Source of the DNA: an unidentified bacterial endosymbiont
GTDB taxonomy: Bacteria; Pseudomonadota; Gammaproteobacteria; Enterobacterales; G038960095
Assembly: GCF_918320885.1 (NCBI RefSeq)
Contig: NZ_OU907312.1
Coordinates: 1,116,465-1,180,464, forward strand
Reading direction: 5' to 3'
DNA: 64,000 nucleotides
Shown: positions 8,616 to 18,532 of the stretch, one piece after another
Layout: the number at the start of each line of letters is the position of its first letter
Position numbering within the stretch: the stretch's first letter is position 1
Position numbers and translations under genes: made by a program
Notes under the pieces: model-generated
Database searches by the model: none
What the model was told of the DNA's origin: nothing
The model's input: the letters and a program-made list of their open reading frames with translations, nothing else

Positions 8616-8885
8616 ATGTCTCTAACCGCAGAAGATAAAAGTAAGATTATTATTGAGTTTGGGAGTAACGCCAGCGATAGCGGATCAACCGAGGTGCAAG
8701 TTGCCTTATTAACTGCGCGTGTAAACCATTTACAAAGCCATTTTTCCGAACACAAAAAGGATCATCACAGCCGCCGAGGGCTGTTGCGTATGGTCTCACA
8801 GCGGCGTAAACTACTCGATTATCTCAAAAGTCAATCAGTGGAACGATATACCACGTTGATTAAACGCTTGGGCTTACGACATTGA
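8616..8885 (+). CDS. rpsO: 30S ribosomal protein S15
   Basis: An 89-residue primary binding protein for the central domain of 16S rRNA and part of subunit bridge B4. The sequence matches E. coli S15 throughout, including [36 protein letters not shown] and the C-terminal [12 protein letters not shown] 8616 follows an AAGGG. Downstream are a terminator and pnp, in the conserved rpsO-pnp order. Confidence 0.98.
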   Translation: MSLTAEDKSKIIIEFGSNASDSGSTEVQVALLTARVNHLQSHFSEHKKDHHSRRGLLRMVSQRRKLLDYLKSQSVERYTTLIKRLGLRH

Positions 8886-8901
8886 ATGCTGTTGTTGAGA
8901 G

Positions 8902-8926
8902 AAGGGGCCAAATGGCCCCTTTTTTC
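8902..8926 (+). terminator. Rho-independent terminator after rpsO
   Basis: Stem GGGGCC (8904-8909) pairs with GGCCCC (8914-8919) around an AAAT loop, extended by AA/TT and followed by a run of T. An intrinsic terminator between rpsO and pnp is also known in E. coli and allows partial readthrough into pnp. Confidence 0.9.
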
Positions 8927-9018
8927 TAACCGTGACAGTTTTGATTGAGACCAGTTATCCAGTGTGTTATGTAAGCCTAGAAAAATGATGATAGGTATTA
9001 GTGACAAAGGAATTTTTT

Positions 9019-11229
9019 GTGAAAACAATGGTTCAAGAATTTCAATATGGTGAGCATCGAGTCGTTTTAGAGACTGGTGTGGTGGCCCGCCAAGCCACAG
9101 GCGCCGTGATGGCTAGTATGGATGACACCACCGTTTTAGTGACCGTAGTGGGTGATAAAAAAGTTAAATCGGGTCAAAAATTTTTACCCTTAACGGTCCA
9201 TTATCAAGAGCGCGCCTATGCGGCTGGCCGTATACCAGGCAGCTTTTTTCGACGGGAAGGACGCCCTGGCGAGGGGGAGGTGTTAACCTCCCGATTGATC
9301 GATCGGCCACTACGCCCGCTGTTCCCCAAGGGTTTTTATCATGAGGTACAGGTCGTCGTGACGGTGCTCTCGGTTAATCCACAGATCAATCCAGATATTA
9401 TCTCTCTGATAGGGGCCTCTGCGGCACTGACACTCTCCGGCATCCCCTTTAATGGGCCGATTGGGGCGGCACGGGTTGGTTTCGTTGATGGGCAGTATGT
9501 GCTGAACCCGTCACCTACCGCGTTAAAAAATAGTGGTTTAGATCTGGTGGTGGTGGGCACACAACAAGCGGTCCTGATGGTGGAATCAGAAGCGGATCAG
9601 CTCACGGAAGCTCAGATGCTGGGGGCGGTGCTGTTTGGCCATCAACAGCAACAGGTGGTGATCGATAATATTCAACAGTTAGCCAAGGCCGCTTCGAAAC
9701 CCCGCTGGGTTTGGCACTCCCCGGTCGTTGATCCTGCCTTGCAGCAGCAGATCACAACCTTAGCTGAAACAGCGATAGGCGACGCCTACCGTTTAGTTGA
9801 AAAAACCGAGCGTCAGCAGCGGCTGACTGAGGTTAAAGCTCAGGTAGTGGCGACACTACAAGCACAAGCCGCCATCGATCCTGCAGCAGTGATGCCTGAA
9901 GAGCAGGTCATTCTGGAACTGTTCGGGGGTTTAGAGAAGCAGATTGTCCGGGCGCGATTGTTGGCTGGTGAACCACGTATTGATCAGCGTGATCCCCAGA
10001 CAGTACGGGCTTTGGCCATGAGCGTTGGGGTATTACCCCGCACGCATGGATCGGCCCTGTTTACCCGTGGTGAGACACAGGCCTTGGTGGCAGCAACCTT
10101 AGGCACTGAACGGGATGCGCAGAGTGTGGATGAATTAATGGGTGAGCGGAGCGATCCATTCCTGTTGCACTATAACTTTCCCCACTATGCTGTCGGTGAA
10201 ACCGGGATGGTTGGTTCACCCAAGCGGCGTGAGATTGGCCATGGGCGTTTAGCCAAGCGCGCCTTAGCCGCCGTGATGCCCTCACAAGAGAACTTTCCTT
10301 ATACGGTACGGGTGGTTGCCGAAATCACTGAGTCGAATGGCTCTTCCTCGATGGCCACGGTCTGTGGGGCCTCACTCGCTCTGATGGACGCGGGCGTGCC
10401 GCTGAAAGCGGCGGTGGCCGGGATTGCGATGGGGTTAATCAAAGCCTCCGATCACTGTCTCATCTTATCAGACATTTTGGGTGATGAAGACTATTTGGGG
10501 GATATGGATTTCAAAGTGGCCGGCACCACTCAAGGGATCACAGCTCTACAGATGGATATGAAAATTGATGGAATTGATCACGCCATCTTACAAGCCGCTC
10601 TACGGCAAGCTAAAGGGGCCCGTCTGCATATTTTACAGGTGATGTCCCAAGCGATAGCCCAGCCACGCTGTGAAATTTCTGACTGGGCGCCCCGCATTCA
10701 TACGATAAAAATCGACCCTGCCAAAATTCGTGACATCATCGGAAAGGGGGGGGCGGTGATCCGGGCGCTGATTGAAGAGACCGGGGCCTCTATTGATGTT
10801 AAGGATGATGGGAGTGTCAAAATAGCGGCAAACAATGGTCAAGCTATTCAACAGGCGATGACCCGGATTAGTGAGCTGACTGCCGAGATTGAAAAAGGGG
10901 CCATTTATTCAGGTAAAGTGAGCCGACTGGCTGATTTTGGGGCGTTTGTCATGCTGGCTGGGGGCAAAGAGGGGTTGGTCCATATCTCGCAACTATCGCA
11001 GCAACGCGTTGAGAAGGTGACGGATTGTGTTGCTGAAGGACAGCAAGTGCAGGTCAAAGTCTTAGAGGTTGATCGTCAAGGACGCTTGCGCTTAAGTATT
11101 AAAGAGGCCTCCCCTGAAGCTTCTTTTGAGGTCGCTGCGGCTGCCACCTTATTGACGGATGATGAGGGTTCTACCGTGTGCTCGAGTGAGGAGACAACTC
11201 TCCGTCCCCGCTATCGAGAAAAGGCTTAG
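9019..11229 (+). CDS. pnp: Polynucleotide phosphorylase
   Basis: Trimeric 3'-5' phosphorolytic exoribonuclease and degradosome component. The two RNase PH domains, the linker, a KH domain ([17 protein letters not shown]) and an S1 domain ([21 protein letters not shown]) follow in order. Motifs [29 protein letters not shown] and [19 protein letters not shown], which carries the catalytic acids, match E. coli. GTG at 9019 is preferred because AAAGGAA lies 7 bases upstream and the N-terminus then aligns with E. coli; ATG 9028 is an alternative. At 736 residues it is about 25 longer than E. coli PNPase, mostly at the C-terminus. nlpI, which follows pnp in E. coli, is missing. Confidence 0.97.
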   Translation: MKTMVQEFQYGEHRVVLETGVVARQATGAVMASMDDTTVLVTVVGDKKVKSGQKFLPLTVHYQERAYAAGRIPGSFFRREGRPGEGEVLTSRLIDRPLRPLFPKGFYHEVQVVVTVLSVNPQINPDIISLIGASAALTLSGIPFNGPIGAARVGFVDGQYVLNPSPTALKNSGLDLVVVGTQQAVLMVESEADQLTEAQMLGAVLFGHQQQQVVIDNIQQLAKAASKPRWVWHSPVVDPALQQQITTLAETAIGDAYRLVEKTERQQRLTEVKAQVVATLQAQAAIDPAAVMPEEQVILELFGGLEKQIVRARLLAGEPRIDQRDPQTVRALAMSVGVLPRTHGSALFTRGETQALVAATLGTERDAQSVDELMGERSDPFLLHYNFPHYAVGETGMVGSPKRREIGHGRLAKRALAAVMPSQENFPYTVRVVAEITESNGSSSMATVCGASLALMDAGVPLKAAVAGIAMGLIKASDHCLILSDILGDEDYLGDMDFKVAGTTQGITALQMDMKIDGIDHAILQAALRQAKGARLHILQVMSQAIAQPRCEISDWAPRIHTIKIDPAKIRDIIGKGGAVIRALIEETGASIDVKDDGSVKIAANNGQAIQQAMTRISELTAEIEKGAIYSGKVSRLADFGAFVMLAGGKEGLVHISQLSQQRVEKVTDCVAEGQQVQVKVLEVDRQGRLRLSIKEASPEASFEVAAAATLLTDDEGSTVCSSEETTLRPRYREKA

Positions 11230-11434
11230 GCCATTTTTAAAGTAAACCGAGTCACGTTTGGGGAGCGTGAGAGCTTGCTCGCTCACTTCCCGGAGTGCCT
11301 GTGGTTATTATCGATTCAATTAAACTATGCCAGTTCGCATTTTTGATGAACACTAGTTGAAATTATAGCTAGTTGAATAATTTTAAAAGCATTCATGTAG
11401 ACTGGCCACTATCTCTGTATTGGGGCTATATAAT

Positions 11435-13237
11435 ATGTCAGACACTGACACACAAATTGATGTTACTTTTGCTGAATTAGGGTTACCAGCCTCTATTTTG
11501 GCGGCTTTAGAGTATGACAAACCGACACCGATTCAAAAAGCCTGTATCCCAGCGCTGTTATCTGGCAGAGATGTCTTAGGTATGGCGCAGACCGGGAGTG
11601 GCAAAACGGCTGCTTTTGCGCTGCCGTTATTGAGTCGCATTAAAGCTGATCTGGCTTGTCCGCAACTGTTGGTCTTAGCACCGACCAGGGAATTGGCAGT
11701 TCAGGTAGCAAAAGCCTGTAAGGAATATGCTCAGAAGATGCCAGGCATTAAGGTTCTGGCGATCTATGGTGGGCAGCGTTATGATCTGCAACTTCAGGCC
11801 CTACGACAGGGTCCGCAAGTCGTGGTGGGAACGCCTGGACGTCTGTTGGACCATCTGCGTCGGGGTAAGCTAGATCTAACCCATTTGCAGGGGCTAGTGC
11901 TGGATGAGGCGGATGAGATGTTGCGCATGGGGTTTATCGATGATGTTGAAACCATCATGGCGGAACTCCCTAAAGGACACCAAACCGCGCTATTTTCAGC
12001 CACCATGCCAGAAGCCATTCGGCGTATTACCCGCCGCTTTATGCGCGATCCTGAAGTCGTTCATATTCAATCGCATGTACGGACAGCACCTGAAATTACC
12101 CAACACTACTGGCTGGTCTATGGCTTACGTAAAAGCGAAGCGTTAGTCCGCTTTTTAGAAGCAGAACCTTTTGATGCTGCCCTGATTTTTGTTAAAACTA
12201 AAAACGCCACTGTAGAGGTAGCGGAACGGTTAGAGCAGAGTGGACTGCGTTGTGCTGCTTTAAATGGGGATATGAATCAATCCTTGCGCGAGCAGACACT
12301 AGAGCGGCTAAAAGATGGTCGGCTGGATATTTTAATTGCCACCGATGTGGCGGCACGTGGCTTGGATGTCGAGCGGATTAGCCTGGTGGTTAACTATGAT
12401 ATCCCGATGGATTGTGAATCTTATGTCCACCGGATTGGTCGGACTGGCCGTGCTGGACGGTCAGGGCGGGCGTTACTGTTTGTCGATCAGCGTGAGCGGC
12501 GCCTATTGGGTAACATTGAGCGTACCTTACGGTTAACGATTACTCCGGTTGAGTTGCCGAGTAACCAGCAGGTGGCGGCGCAGCGTCTCAGCAAGTTTGC
12601 GACGCAAGTGAGCCAGCAGTTGGAGAGTCACGATCTAGAGCAGTATCGCGGTTTACTGTTGAAATTAGGGGCTGGCGAAGAGCAAGATCTAGAGAGTTTG
12701 GCAGCAGCACTGCTGAAGATTGCGCAGGGCGATCGGCCGTTAATCTTGCCACCAGAAGTAGCCTATGAACAGCGTACTACTGCGACCCGCGGGTTGCGTG
12801 AACGTGATGCTGAGCGTTTCCCACGGGAGCGCCGCGCTGGTGGCGATCGAGATCGCGCCCGAAGTCATGCTGATATGATGCTGTATCGTATTGAGGTCGG
12901 GCGAGATGATGGGGTTGAGGTACGGCATATTGTCGGTGCTATTGCCAATGAAGGCGATTTCAGCAGCCGGAACATTGGTAATATTAAACTCTTCCCCGCC
13001 CACTCAACGGTTGAGTTGCCTAAAGGGCTCTCCAGTGATCTGATTAACCACTTTGCACGGACACGTATCTTGAATAAACCGATGCGTTTGCAGCTGATTG
13101 GAGAGACCTCACCCACGGCACCACGGCGTGAACGCTTTGAACGTAGCAATACGGGACGAGCTGGTGAGCGCTCGAGTCGTCAAGAGTATCGCCCGGCAAA
13201 ACGGTTTCGTACGGCAGTCGATTTCAATCAGCCTTGA
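11435..13237 (+). CDS. deaD: ATP-dependent RNA helicase DeaD (CsdA)
   Basis: DEAD-box RNA helicase for ribosome assembly and mRNA unwinding, mainly at low temperature. The 600 residues (E. coli 629) show the Q-motif ([19 protein letters not shown]), [27 protein letters not shown], the DEAD box, SAT and [11 protein letters not shown]. The C-terminal DbpA-like RNA-binding domain is visible as [20 protein letters not shown] and IKLF. A basic tail follows. ATG 11435 matches the E. coli start MSDTDT-like and follows GGGG at 11422-11425. A palindromic terminator lies downstream. Confidence 0.97.
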   Translation: MSDTDTQIDVTFAELGLPASILAALEYDKPTPIQKACIPALLSGRDVLGMAQTGSGKTAAFALPLLSRIKADLACPQLLVLAPTRELAVQVAKACKEYAQKMPGIKVLAIYGGQRYDLQLQALRQGPQVVVGTPGRLLDHLRRGKLDLTHLQGLVLDEADEMLRMGFIDDVETIMAELPKGHQTALFSATMPEAIRRITRRFMRDPEVVHIQSHVRTAPEITQHYWLVYGLRKSEALVRFLEAEPFDAALIFVKTKNATVEVAERLEQSGLRCAALNGDMNQSLREQTLERLKDGRLDILIATDVAARGLDVERISLVVNYDIPMDCESYVHRIGRTGRAGRSGRALLFVDQRERRLLGNIERTLRLTITPVELPSNQQVAAQRLSKFATQVSQQLESHDLEQYRGLLLKLGAGEEQDLESLAAALLKIAQGDRPLILPPEVAYEQRTTATRGLRERDAERFPRERRAGGDRDRARSHADMMLYRIEVGRDDGVEVRHIVGAIANEGDFSSRNIGNIKLFPAHSTVELPKGLSSDLINHFARTRILNKPMRLQLIGETSPTAPRRERFERSNTGRAGERSSRQEYRPAKRFRTAVDFNQP

Positions 13238-13318
13238 TGACAATCGACAGTAGATAATCGATAGGTAATCTCTCAGCTGGTAGCTCTGGGCGGTTGCTCA
13301 GGTTTTTCCAGGATGTTC

Positions 13319-13352
13319 GGGCGTAGGATTAATCCTACGCCCTTTCTGCTTT
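13319..13352 (+). terminator. Palindromic terminator after deaD
   Basis: Two perfect 12-base arms, GGGCGTAGGATT (13319-13330) and AATCCTACGCCC (13331-13342), are followed by TTTCTGCTTT. The strong stem and T-rich tail fit an intrinsic terminator for deaD. Confidence 0.75.
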
Positions 13353-13466
13353 ATCATAGCACCATTATTCATCAACGCAGTCGCTTTCCCAGTGCCCCCG
13401 CCTGATCCCGAGCCTTTTAAACCTAAGACAGCCTTATAGCCATGATGTTGCCCTGCCTAAATTATA

Positions 13467-13495
13467 TTGACAAGTAATCAATAAGTTAATAGATT
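13467..13495 (+). promoter_or_regulatory. Putative sigma-70 promoter for the orphan gene at 13614
   Basis: A consensus TTGACA (13467-13472) is followed after 17 bases by TAGATT (13490-13495). It lies about 120 bases upstream of the start codon at 13614. The surrounding region is AT-rich compared with its neighbours. The rest of the 376-base gap (13238-13613) holds only the deaD terminator and no gene that I can see. Confidence 0.5.
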
Positions 13496-13613
13496 GTATC
13501 TATTCGATGGCTTAGCTGATAAGTCACTGCTCTGTTCTGCAGTTCTCTGCTGGATGGCTATTGTCTAATTTGCTGAATATCGAGGATTATCCAGTCTATC
13601 TAAGGAATTGGTT

Positions 13614-14351
13614 ATGGAAATTGTTAAAAAAGATAGTTTAAAAGGTAAAATAGTCTCCGATTTCAGTCTGTATAAGGAATTTATCATGGAAGTCATTAAA
13701 AAAAATGGTTCGAAGCTCAGTAACTGGTTCATAGACGTGACCAATAATTTTTTTGGAGGGATAGGGGAGCGCTTCGGGAATCGCAAATTTGAATGCTTGA
13801 AAACTATCAAAGAGGATCACCACTTACTGTGGTTAGGGAAACAAACCGTTACGGTTGCCTGGGATGTCGGTCGCTGTCTCTATGATGTGTTTGCTCTTCC
13901 TTCAACAATGCTGATGAAAGGCTGGATGGAGTTGAAAAACTACACACCGGACGATCCAGGCCCATGGCGCACTGCTAGCAAGAGTAGTCTGATGTGGAAG
14001 ATAGGCGAGTTGCTGGCTGATGTTGGCGCTGTGGTCTGGGATAGCCTGTTATTGATGAAGTGTTCAGTCGTCACTACAGCCAAATTAGTGGGCCATCTAG
14101 GAAACGGGGTTGAGACACTCTTACACGCCTTTTCTGATAGAAAGAGTACCGAGGCTGCGGTGCCTTCTGGTCCCTCCGATCTCCAGAAAAGCTCATCCGA
14201 TCACCAGAATACTAACCACTTAGCACACGATATGGCAACCACTCCAAAAGGGCTGGCTGGCGTTACCTCACCAGGGCAAACAAGCATGGGACCAATCATC
14301 GATAAAAATAGCAATCCATTACAGTTATTACGTGCTGCAGCTAGCGCCTGA
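13614..14351 (+). CDS. Unrecognised protein, orphan
   Basis: A 245-residue protein I do not recognise. AAGGA (13602-13606) precedes ATG 13614 by 7 bases. A second, very similar ribosome-binding site and start (TAAGGAATT...ATGGAAGT) lies 72 bases downstream at 13686 in the same frame, so the protein may start at either. The middle (about 65-100 and 125-165) is moderately hydrophobic and Trp-rich, with LWLGKQTVTVAWDVGRCLYD and LADVGAVVWDSLLLMKCSVV. The last 80 residues are polar, rich in Ser, Thr, Pro and His, and probably disordered. No signal peptide is evident. Its own promoter, AT-rich surroundings and lack of an enteric homologue suggest an acquired gene, possibly a secreted effector; that is inference only. 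Confidence 0.6.
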   Translation: MEIVKKDSLKGKIVSDFSLYKEFIMEVIKKNGSKLSNWFIDVTNNFFGGIGERFGNRKFECLKTIKEDHHLLWLGKQTVTVAWDVGRCLYDVFALPSTMLMKGWMELKNYTPDDPGPWRTASKSSLMWKIGELLADVGAVVWDSLLLMKCSVVTTAKLVGHLGNGVETLLHAFSDRKSTEAAVPSGPSDLQKSSSDHQNTNHLAHDMATTPKGLAGVTSPGQTSMGPIIDKNSNPLQLLRAAASA

Positions 14352-14416
14352 GGGTGACTAACACACTGCCGATATTGCTCGGTTTTAATAAAAATCTCTA
14401 AGAGTCTGTGAGGGTT

Positions 14417-15202
14417 TTATCGGGAGTGACGCTTCAGCAGCGACAGAGCAAATAGTAGGGTGGCCATCAGTACAATGGAGGGGCCAGCAGGGGTGTCGTA
14501 GTACCAGGAGAGCAGCAGTCCGCTGTTGACCGACAAGGCACCCACTAACGTGGCAATTGCTGCCATTGCTTCAGGGGTGTGAGCATAGCGGCGGGCGGCG
14601 GCGGCTGGAATAATTAACAACGAGGTGATTAACAAGGCCCCGACAAATTTTATGGCTAATGCAATGGTCAGGGCGGTGATCAGCATCAGTAACAACCGCC
14701 CTCGATAGACAGCGATCCCTTCTACTTGTGCTAGTTCAGCGTTGACAGTAATCGCCAGCAGCGCATTCCATTGCCAGAGCAGTAATCCTAAAACAGTAGC
14801 GACCCCTGGAACAATCCAAGCGAGATCGGCTAAGATCACCGCTAACAGATCCCCAAACAGATAGCTATTCAGCTCAACCCGTCCATTGGCAATAAAGCTC
14901 AGTAGCACCAGTCCGAGTGAAAAGCTGCTGGGGGCTACAATCCCCAAAAGCGTATCTAAAGAGAGCTGGCGCGGTGTTTCTAACCACACCAGCCCTAAAG
15001 CTAAGAGCAGGGTGGTCGCCAGCACCATCAGATAGGGATTGACCGTACAGAGCAGGCCGAGCACTAGACCTAACAGGGCGGCATGGGCTAAGGCATCTCC
15101 AAAATAAGCCATGCGCCGCCAGATCACAAAGGCACCTAGGGGGCCGGTGGCCAAGGAGAGTAGGGTGCCCGCCAGTGCTGGTGGTAGTAGTAGATCAATC
15201 AT
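14417..15202 (-). CDS. znuB: High-affinity zinc ABC transporter permease ZnuB
   Basis: Inner-membrane permease of the ZnuABC zinc importer, 261 residues as in E. coli. Multiple hydrophobic helices begin at [20 protein letters not shown]. The conserved ABC-3 permease features [28 protein letters not shown] and [14 protein letters not shown] are present, ending [20 protein letters not shown]. The ATG at 15202 overlaps the znuC stop by 8 bases, indicating coupling. An upstream in-frame extension within znuC is ignored because the ATG at 15202 aligns with the E. coli start. Confidence 0.95.
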   Translation of the reverse strand: MIDLLLPPALAGTLLSLATGPLGAFVIWRRMAYFGDALAHAALLGLVLGLLCTVNPYLMVLATTLLLALGLVWLETPRQLSLDTLLGIVAPSSFSLGLVLLSFIANGRVELNSYLFGDLLAVILADLAWIVPGVATVLGLLLWQWNALLAITVNAELAQVEGIAVYRGRLLLMLITALTIALAIKFVGALLITSLLIIPAAAARRYAHTPEAMAAIATLVGALSVNSGLLLSWYYDTPAGPSIVLMATLLFALSLLKRHSR

Positions 15203-15926
15203 GGTGACAATGGTTCGTATGCTGCCAATGTTGATGACGGTAGAAGGCCAGTTGTTGGGTCTCCTCTGGGCAGCCAAACATGGCCAAAAAGGCGGGATGA
15301 TTGGAGACCATTTTGGGGGTACCAAAGCAACAAATATGTTTATTCAGACAGATCACCTCATCGGTTTTTGCCATGACGAGATGCAGATCATGCGACACTA
15401 GCAAGATCCCACAACCGAGTTCATCCCGTAACTGCTGGATTAAATCATATAACGCCAGCTGCCCTAAAATATCGACCCCTTGGGTTGGCTCATCAAGCAC
15501 CAGCAGCTGGGGTTGGCTTAATAGTGCGCGTGCCAGCAAAACCCGTTGCAACTCACCGCCGGAGAGTTGATGTAGGGTCTGCTCCAAGAGATGATCAGCC
15601 TTCACTCGGAGGAGTGCCGGCAGCAGCTGTTGAGGATCTGTTCCCGGTTTGAGCTGCAAAAAACGTTTCACAGTTAAGGGAAGGGTCGCATCGAGCTGTA
15701 ATCTCTGCGGCATATAGCCGATACGCAGTCCCGCTTGGCGTTCTATGGAGCCGTGGCTTGGGGCCAGGAGGTTGAGAATGAGACGCACCAACGTGGTTTT
15801 ACCGGCTCCATTAGGTCCTAGCAGGGTCATAATCTGTCCTGATTGCAGTTGCAAGGAGATCTCTGACAAAATTAAGGTGCTATCGAACTCAACGCTAACA
15901 TCTCGTAGGGTCATCATGGTGCTCAT
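15195..15926 (-). CDS. znuC: Zinc ABC transporter ATPase ZnuC
   Basis: ATPase of the ZnuABC importer. Walker [10 protein letters not shown], signature [16 protein letters not shown], Walker [14 protein letters not shown] and the H-loop [20 protein letters not shown] are all intact. The 243 residues compare with 251 in E. coli, and the C-terminus keeps a His-rich tail ([13 protein letters not shown]) as seen in ZnuC. It is transcribed divergently from znuA, as in E. coli. Confidence 0.96.
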   Translation of the reverse strand: MSTMMTLRDVSVEFDSTLILSEISLQLQSGQIMTLLGPNGAGKTTLVRLILNLLAPSHGSIERQAGLRIGYMPQRLQLDATLPLTVKRFLQLKPGTDPQQLLPALLRVKADHLLEQTLHQLSGGELQRVLLARALLSQPQLLVLDEPTQGVDILGQLALYDLIQQLRDELGCGILLVSHDLHLVMAKTDEVICLNKHICCFGTPKMVSNHPAFLAMFGCPEETQQLAFYRHQHWQHTNHCHHD

Positions 15927-16071
15927 GGTTAGCCATCAATCGATAGTCGTGGTACAGTAGGGTTTTTTTCAGAACGTGCTGATCTATTCACAGAGTTTTA
16001 CAGTGTCCAAGATGATGGTCGATACCTTACAGTATAGAAAATGGGGGCTGTTGTTGGCACCCTGCTACCCT

Positions 16072-17013
16072 ATGAAGAGGCGGTTATTGCCCTCCTTCAT
16101 GTTCATGCTATTGGCGCTATTCTCTAGCGCCGCCAGGGCAACCGTGCTCACCTCAATTCGACCGCTGGCTTTCATTGCCGCGGCTATCGCTGAGGGCATC
16201 ATGCCGGTTGACGTGCTAGTGCCGCCGACTCTTTCACCGCATGATTATAACCTGCGCCCTTCTGATTTGCGACGGCTACGTGCTGCCGAACTGATTGTCT
16301 GGGTTGGCCCGGAGTTAGAAAGCTTTTTGAGTAAGCCTTTGCAAGCGCTGACAGTCCCACAGCTCCTGTTGAGTCAGGTGACTGCTATCAGACCGTTGCT
16401 CAGGGTTGACAAGGGTATCACGGAAACAGATCAGATAGAGGGTGATCAAGGCTCCCACACCGCTGCCGAGCGCGTGGTGCCCTGTTGTACGCACCAGGCC
16501 TATGATGTCCATATCTGGTTATCCCCGGTGGTGGCACGGCAGATAGCGCGGCAGATCCAAACGACCTTGTTAGAGGCGTATCCGCAGCACCGTTCACGCT
16601 TGGAAGCTAATCTCATCCATTTTGAGCAGCAGCTGATCCAGGTTGAGCAGGCCATTCGCAGTCAGTTGGCGCCACTACGTCAGCGGGGCTATTTTGTCTT
16701 TCATGATGCCTACCGCTATTTTGAGTCCTATTTTGGATTACAGCAACGCGGGTACTTTACCATCAATCCGGTGCTGGCACCCGGTGCCCAGCGTTTACAA
16801 CAGATTCGTCATCAGTTACAGCAACCTGGGGTGATCTGTCTGTTTACTGAGCCCCAATTTAAACCTAGAATTATCGAGAGCATTGCTCGCGGGACGCGGG
16901 CTAGATTAGGGATCTTAGATCCTTTAGGCTCAGAGATCCCGGTGACCCCGGGGAGTTACCGGCACTTTTTAATGCAATTGGCCCAGCAGTTTGCGGATGG
17001 TCTACAAGATTAA
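16072..17013 (+). CDS. znuA: Zinc ABC transporter substrate-binding protein ZnuA
   Basis: Periplasmic zinc-binding protein of ZnuABC. From ATG 16072 the protein has a clear signal peptide (MKRRLLPSFMFMLLALF then SSAARA). Zinc ligands are visible as the His residues in SPHDYNLRPSD, DVHIWLSP and VFHDAYRYFE. The long His/Asp-rich loop of E. coli ZnuA is replaced by a short stretch with a single His (about residues 125-150). Upstream in-frame starts back to 15976 exist and no good ribosome-binding site marks 16072, so the start is chosen from the signal peptide. I found no clear Zur operator between znuC and znuA. Confidence 0.92.
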   Translation: MKRRLLPSFMFMLLALFSSAARATVLTSIRPLAFIAAAIAEGIMPVDVLVPPTLSPHDYNLRPSDLRRLRAAELIVWVGPELESFLSKPLQALTVPQLLLSQVTAIRPLLRVDKGITETDQIEGDQGSHTAAERVVPCCTHQAYDVHIWLSPVVARQIARQIQTTLLEAYPQHRSRLEANLIHFEQQLIQVEQAIRSQLAPLRQRGYFVFHDAYRYFESYFGLQQRGYFTINPVLAPGAQRLQQIRHQLQQPGVICLFTEPQFKPRIIESIARGTRARLGILDPLGSEIPVTPGSYRHFLMQLAQQFADGLQD

Positions 17014-17033
17014 CCGAGGATGAGGATAATTTA

Positions 17034-18347
17034 GTGCGGAAAGAGATGCCGGTACCGGTACGTGTTCTCTCCTATCGAATCCACTCACTCCCACGGGGTT
17101 ACCGGATTTGGCTGCTGTCATTATCCCTAATCACGATAGCGATTGTTTGCTGGAAGCCTGTGGCAGATTACGGGCTGCTGCGTTCGAAAGAGAGCACCTT
17201 AGAGGCAGAATTATTACCACAAGATAGTGAGCCGCTTGATCAGCTCTTGTTAGAGGACTCTCCTCTCCCATCACCAGCAGATGAGCTCGATCAAAAAATT
17301 GAACCGGTCACCGGTGCTTATGAGCACTGGATAACCAAAGGAGATACCTTAGAGGGAATTTTAAATCAGTATGGGGTTGAGTTAGCAGAGATCACCCGGT
17401 TAGCAAAACAGCATCCAGCACTGCGCTACCTGCATATAGGTCAACGGTTGCGCTGGCATTTGGATGAACAGCGACAGCTACAGAGGTTACGGTGGCAGCT
17501 ATCACAGCGTGAGGTACGTTACTACCAGCGGGTAGGTGATCGGTTTACTGAACAGCGAGAGCAATTAACGGGTCTTTGGCAGCAGCAGCAAATTTCTGGA
17601 ACCATTGCAACTAATTTTGCCAACAGTGCTCGCGAGGCAGGGTTGACTCAGCAAGAGATCCAGGAGGTCACCAAAGCTTTTCAATGGCAGTTTAATTTCC
17701 GTCAATTGCGGCCGGGGGATCAATTTGAGCTACTGCTGTCGCGAGAGTTTTTAGAGGGCAAAAAGGCCCAAAGTCAATTGCTGGCAGCCCGTTTTCGCTT
17801 AAGTAAACGGGCGTTTTATGCCATCCGGGGCGAGGATGGCTGCTTTTATGATCAGGCAGGTCTTGGGTTGGCCAAAGGGTTTTTACGCTTACCGACGTTA
17901 ACTCGCTATCCTGTCTCCTCAGCTTTCAACCCAAAACGACGGCATCCGATTACCAGTCGACTAGCCCCTCATAATGGCGTTGATTTTGCTATGCCGTCGG
18001 GCACGCCAGTGGTGACAGTAGGTGATGGCGAGGTGGTGCAGAGCGGCTACAGCCCGACGGCAGGCCACTATCTGGTGCTTCGTCATGGACGCCAGTATAT
18101 TACGCGTTATTTCCATTTGCAGCAGCGCTTAGTCGCTGTCGGTCAGCGGGTGAAACGGGGTGAGAGAATTGCCTTATCGGGGAATAGCGGCCGTTCTACT
18201 GGTCCCCATTTACACTTTGAATTCCATATTAATCAGCGTCCAGTCAATCCACTGACGGCACGATTACCCGCCGCTGAAGAGTTGATGGGTAGAGAGCGTC
18301 AACTATTTTTAGCTAAGGCACAGGATGTCTTACGATACTTTCCTTAA
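17034..18347 (+). CDS. mepM: Murein DD-endopeptidase MepM
   Basis: Membrane-anchored M23 metallopeptidase that cleaves D-Ala-mDAP crosslinks so new peptidoglycan can be inserted. The 437 residues (E. coli 440) show an N-terminal anchor (about 23-43), a LysM-type domain (ITKGDTLEGILNQYGVE), an Opa-like domain, and the M23 domain. Zinc and catalytic residues are in APHNGVDFAMPSGTPV, TRYFHLQQRL and STGPHLHFEFHIN. GTG 17034 follows GAGG by about 8 bases; ATG 17046 is possible. It lies between znuA and lpxM as in E. coli. Confidence 0.95.
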   Translation: MRKEMPVPVRVLSYRIHSLPRGYRIWLLSLSLITIAIVCWKPVADYGLLRSKESTLEAELLPQDSEPLDQLLLEDSPLPSPADELDQKIEPVTGAYEHWITKGDTLEGILNQYGVELAEITRLAKQHPALRYLHIGQRLRWHLDEQRQLQRLRWQLSQREVRYYQRVGDRFTEQREQLTGLWQQQQISGTIATNFANSAREAGLTQQEIQEVTKAFQWQFNFRQLRPGDQFELLLSREFLEGKKAQSQLLAARFRLSKRAFYAIRGEDGCFYDQAGLGLAKGFLRLPTLTRYPVSSAFNPKRRHPITSRLAPHNGVDFAMPSGTPVVTVGDGEVVQSGYSPTAGHYLVLRHGRQYITRYFHLQQRLVAVGQRVKRGERIALSGNSGRSTGPHLHFEFHINQRPVNPLTARLPAAEELMGRERQLFLAKAQDVLRYFP

Positions 18348-18532
18348 ACCCCCAGGAATTGAACCGATGGTCTACGGGAACGCCGAACGGCCTGCCGTTG
18401 ATGAATGAATAAAATCACCTCAGCGACGCTATGGATAGGTAACCTATAAAACCTTCCCGATCGCCCGCGACCGTCACTAGGGCTGCCTTTAAGTGCCGTT
18501 TTCTCTACCCCCGCTATTGGGGACATTGGCTG

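Noticed and set aside
15927-16071. Zur operator between znuC and znuA
   Set aside because: Searched by eye for the usual TATAACATT-type palindrome; nothing convincing was found.
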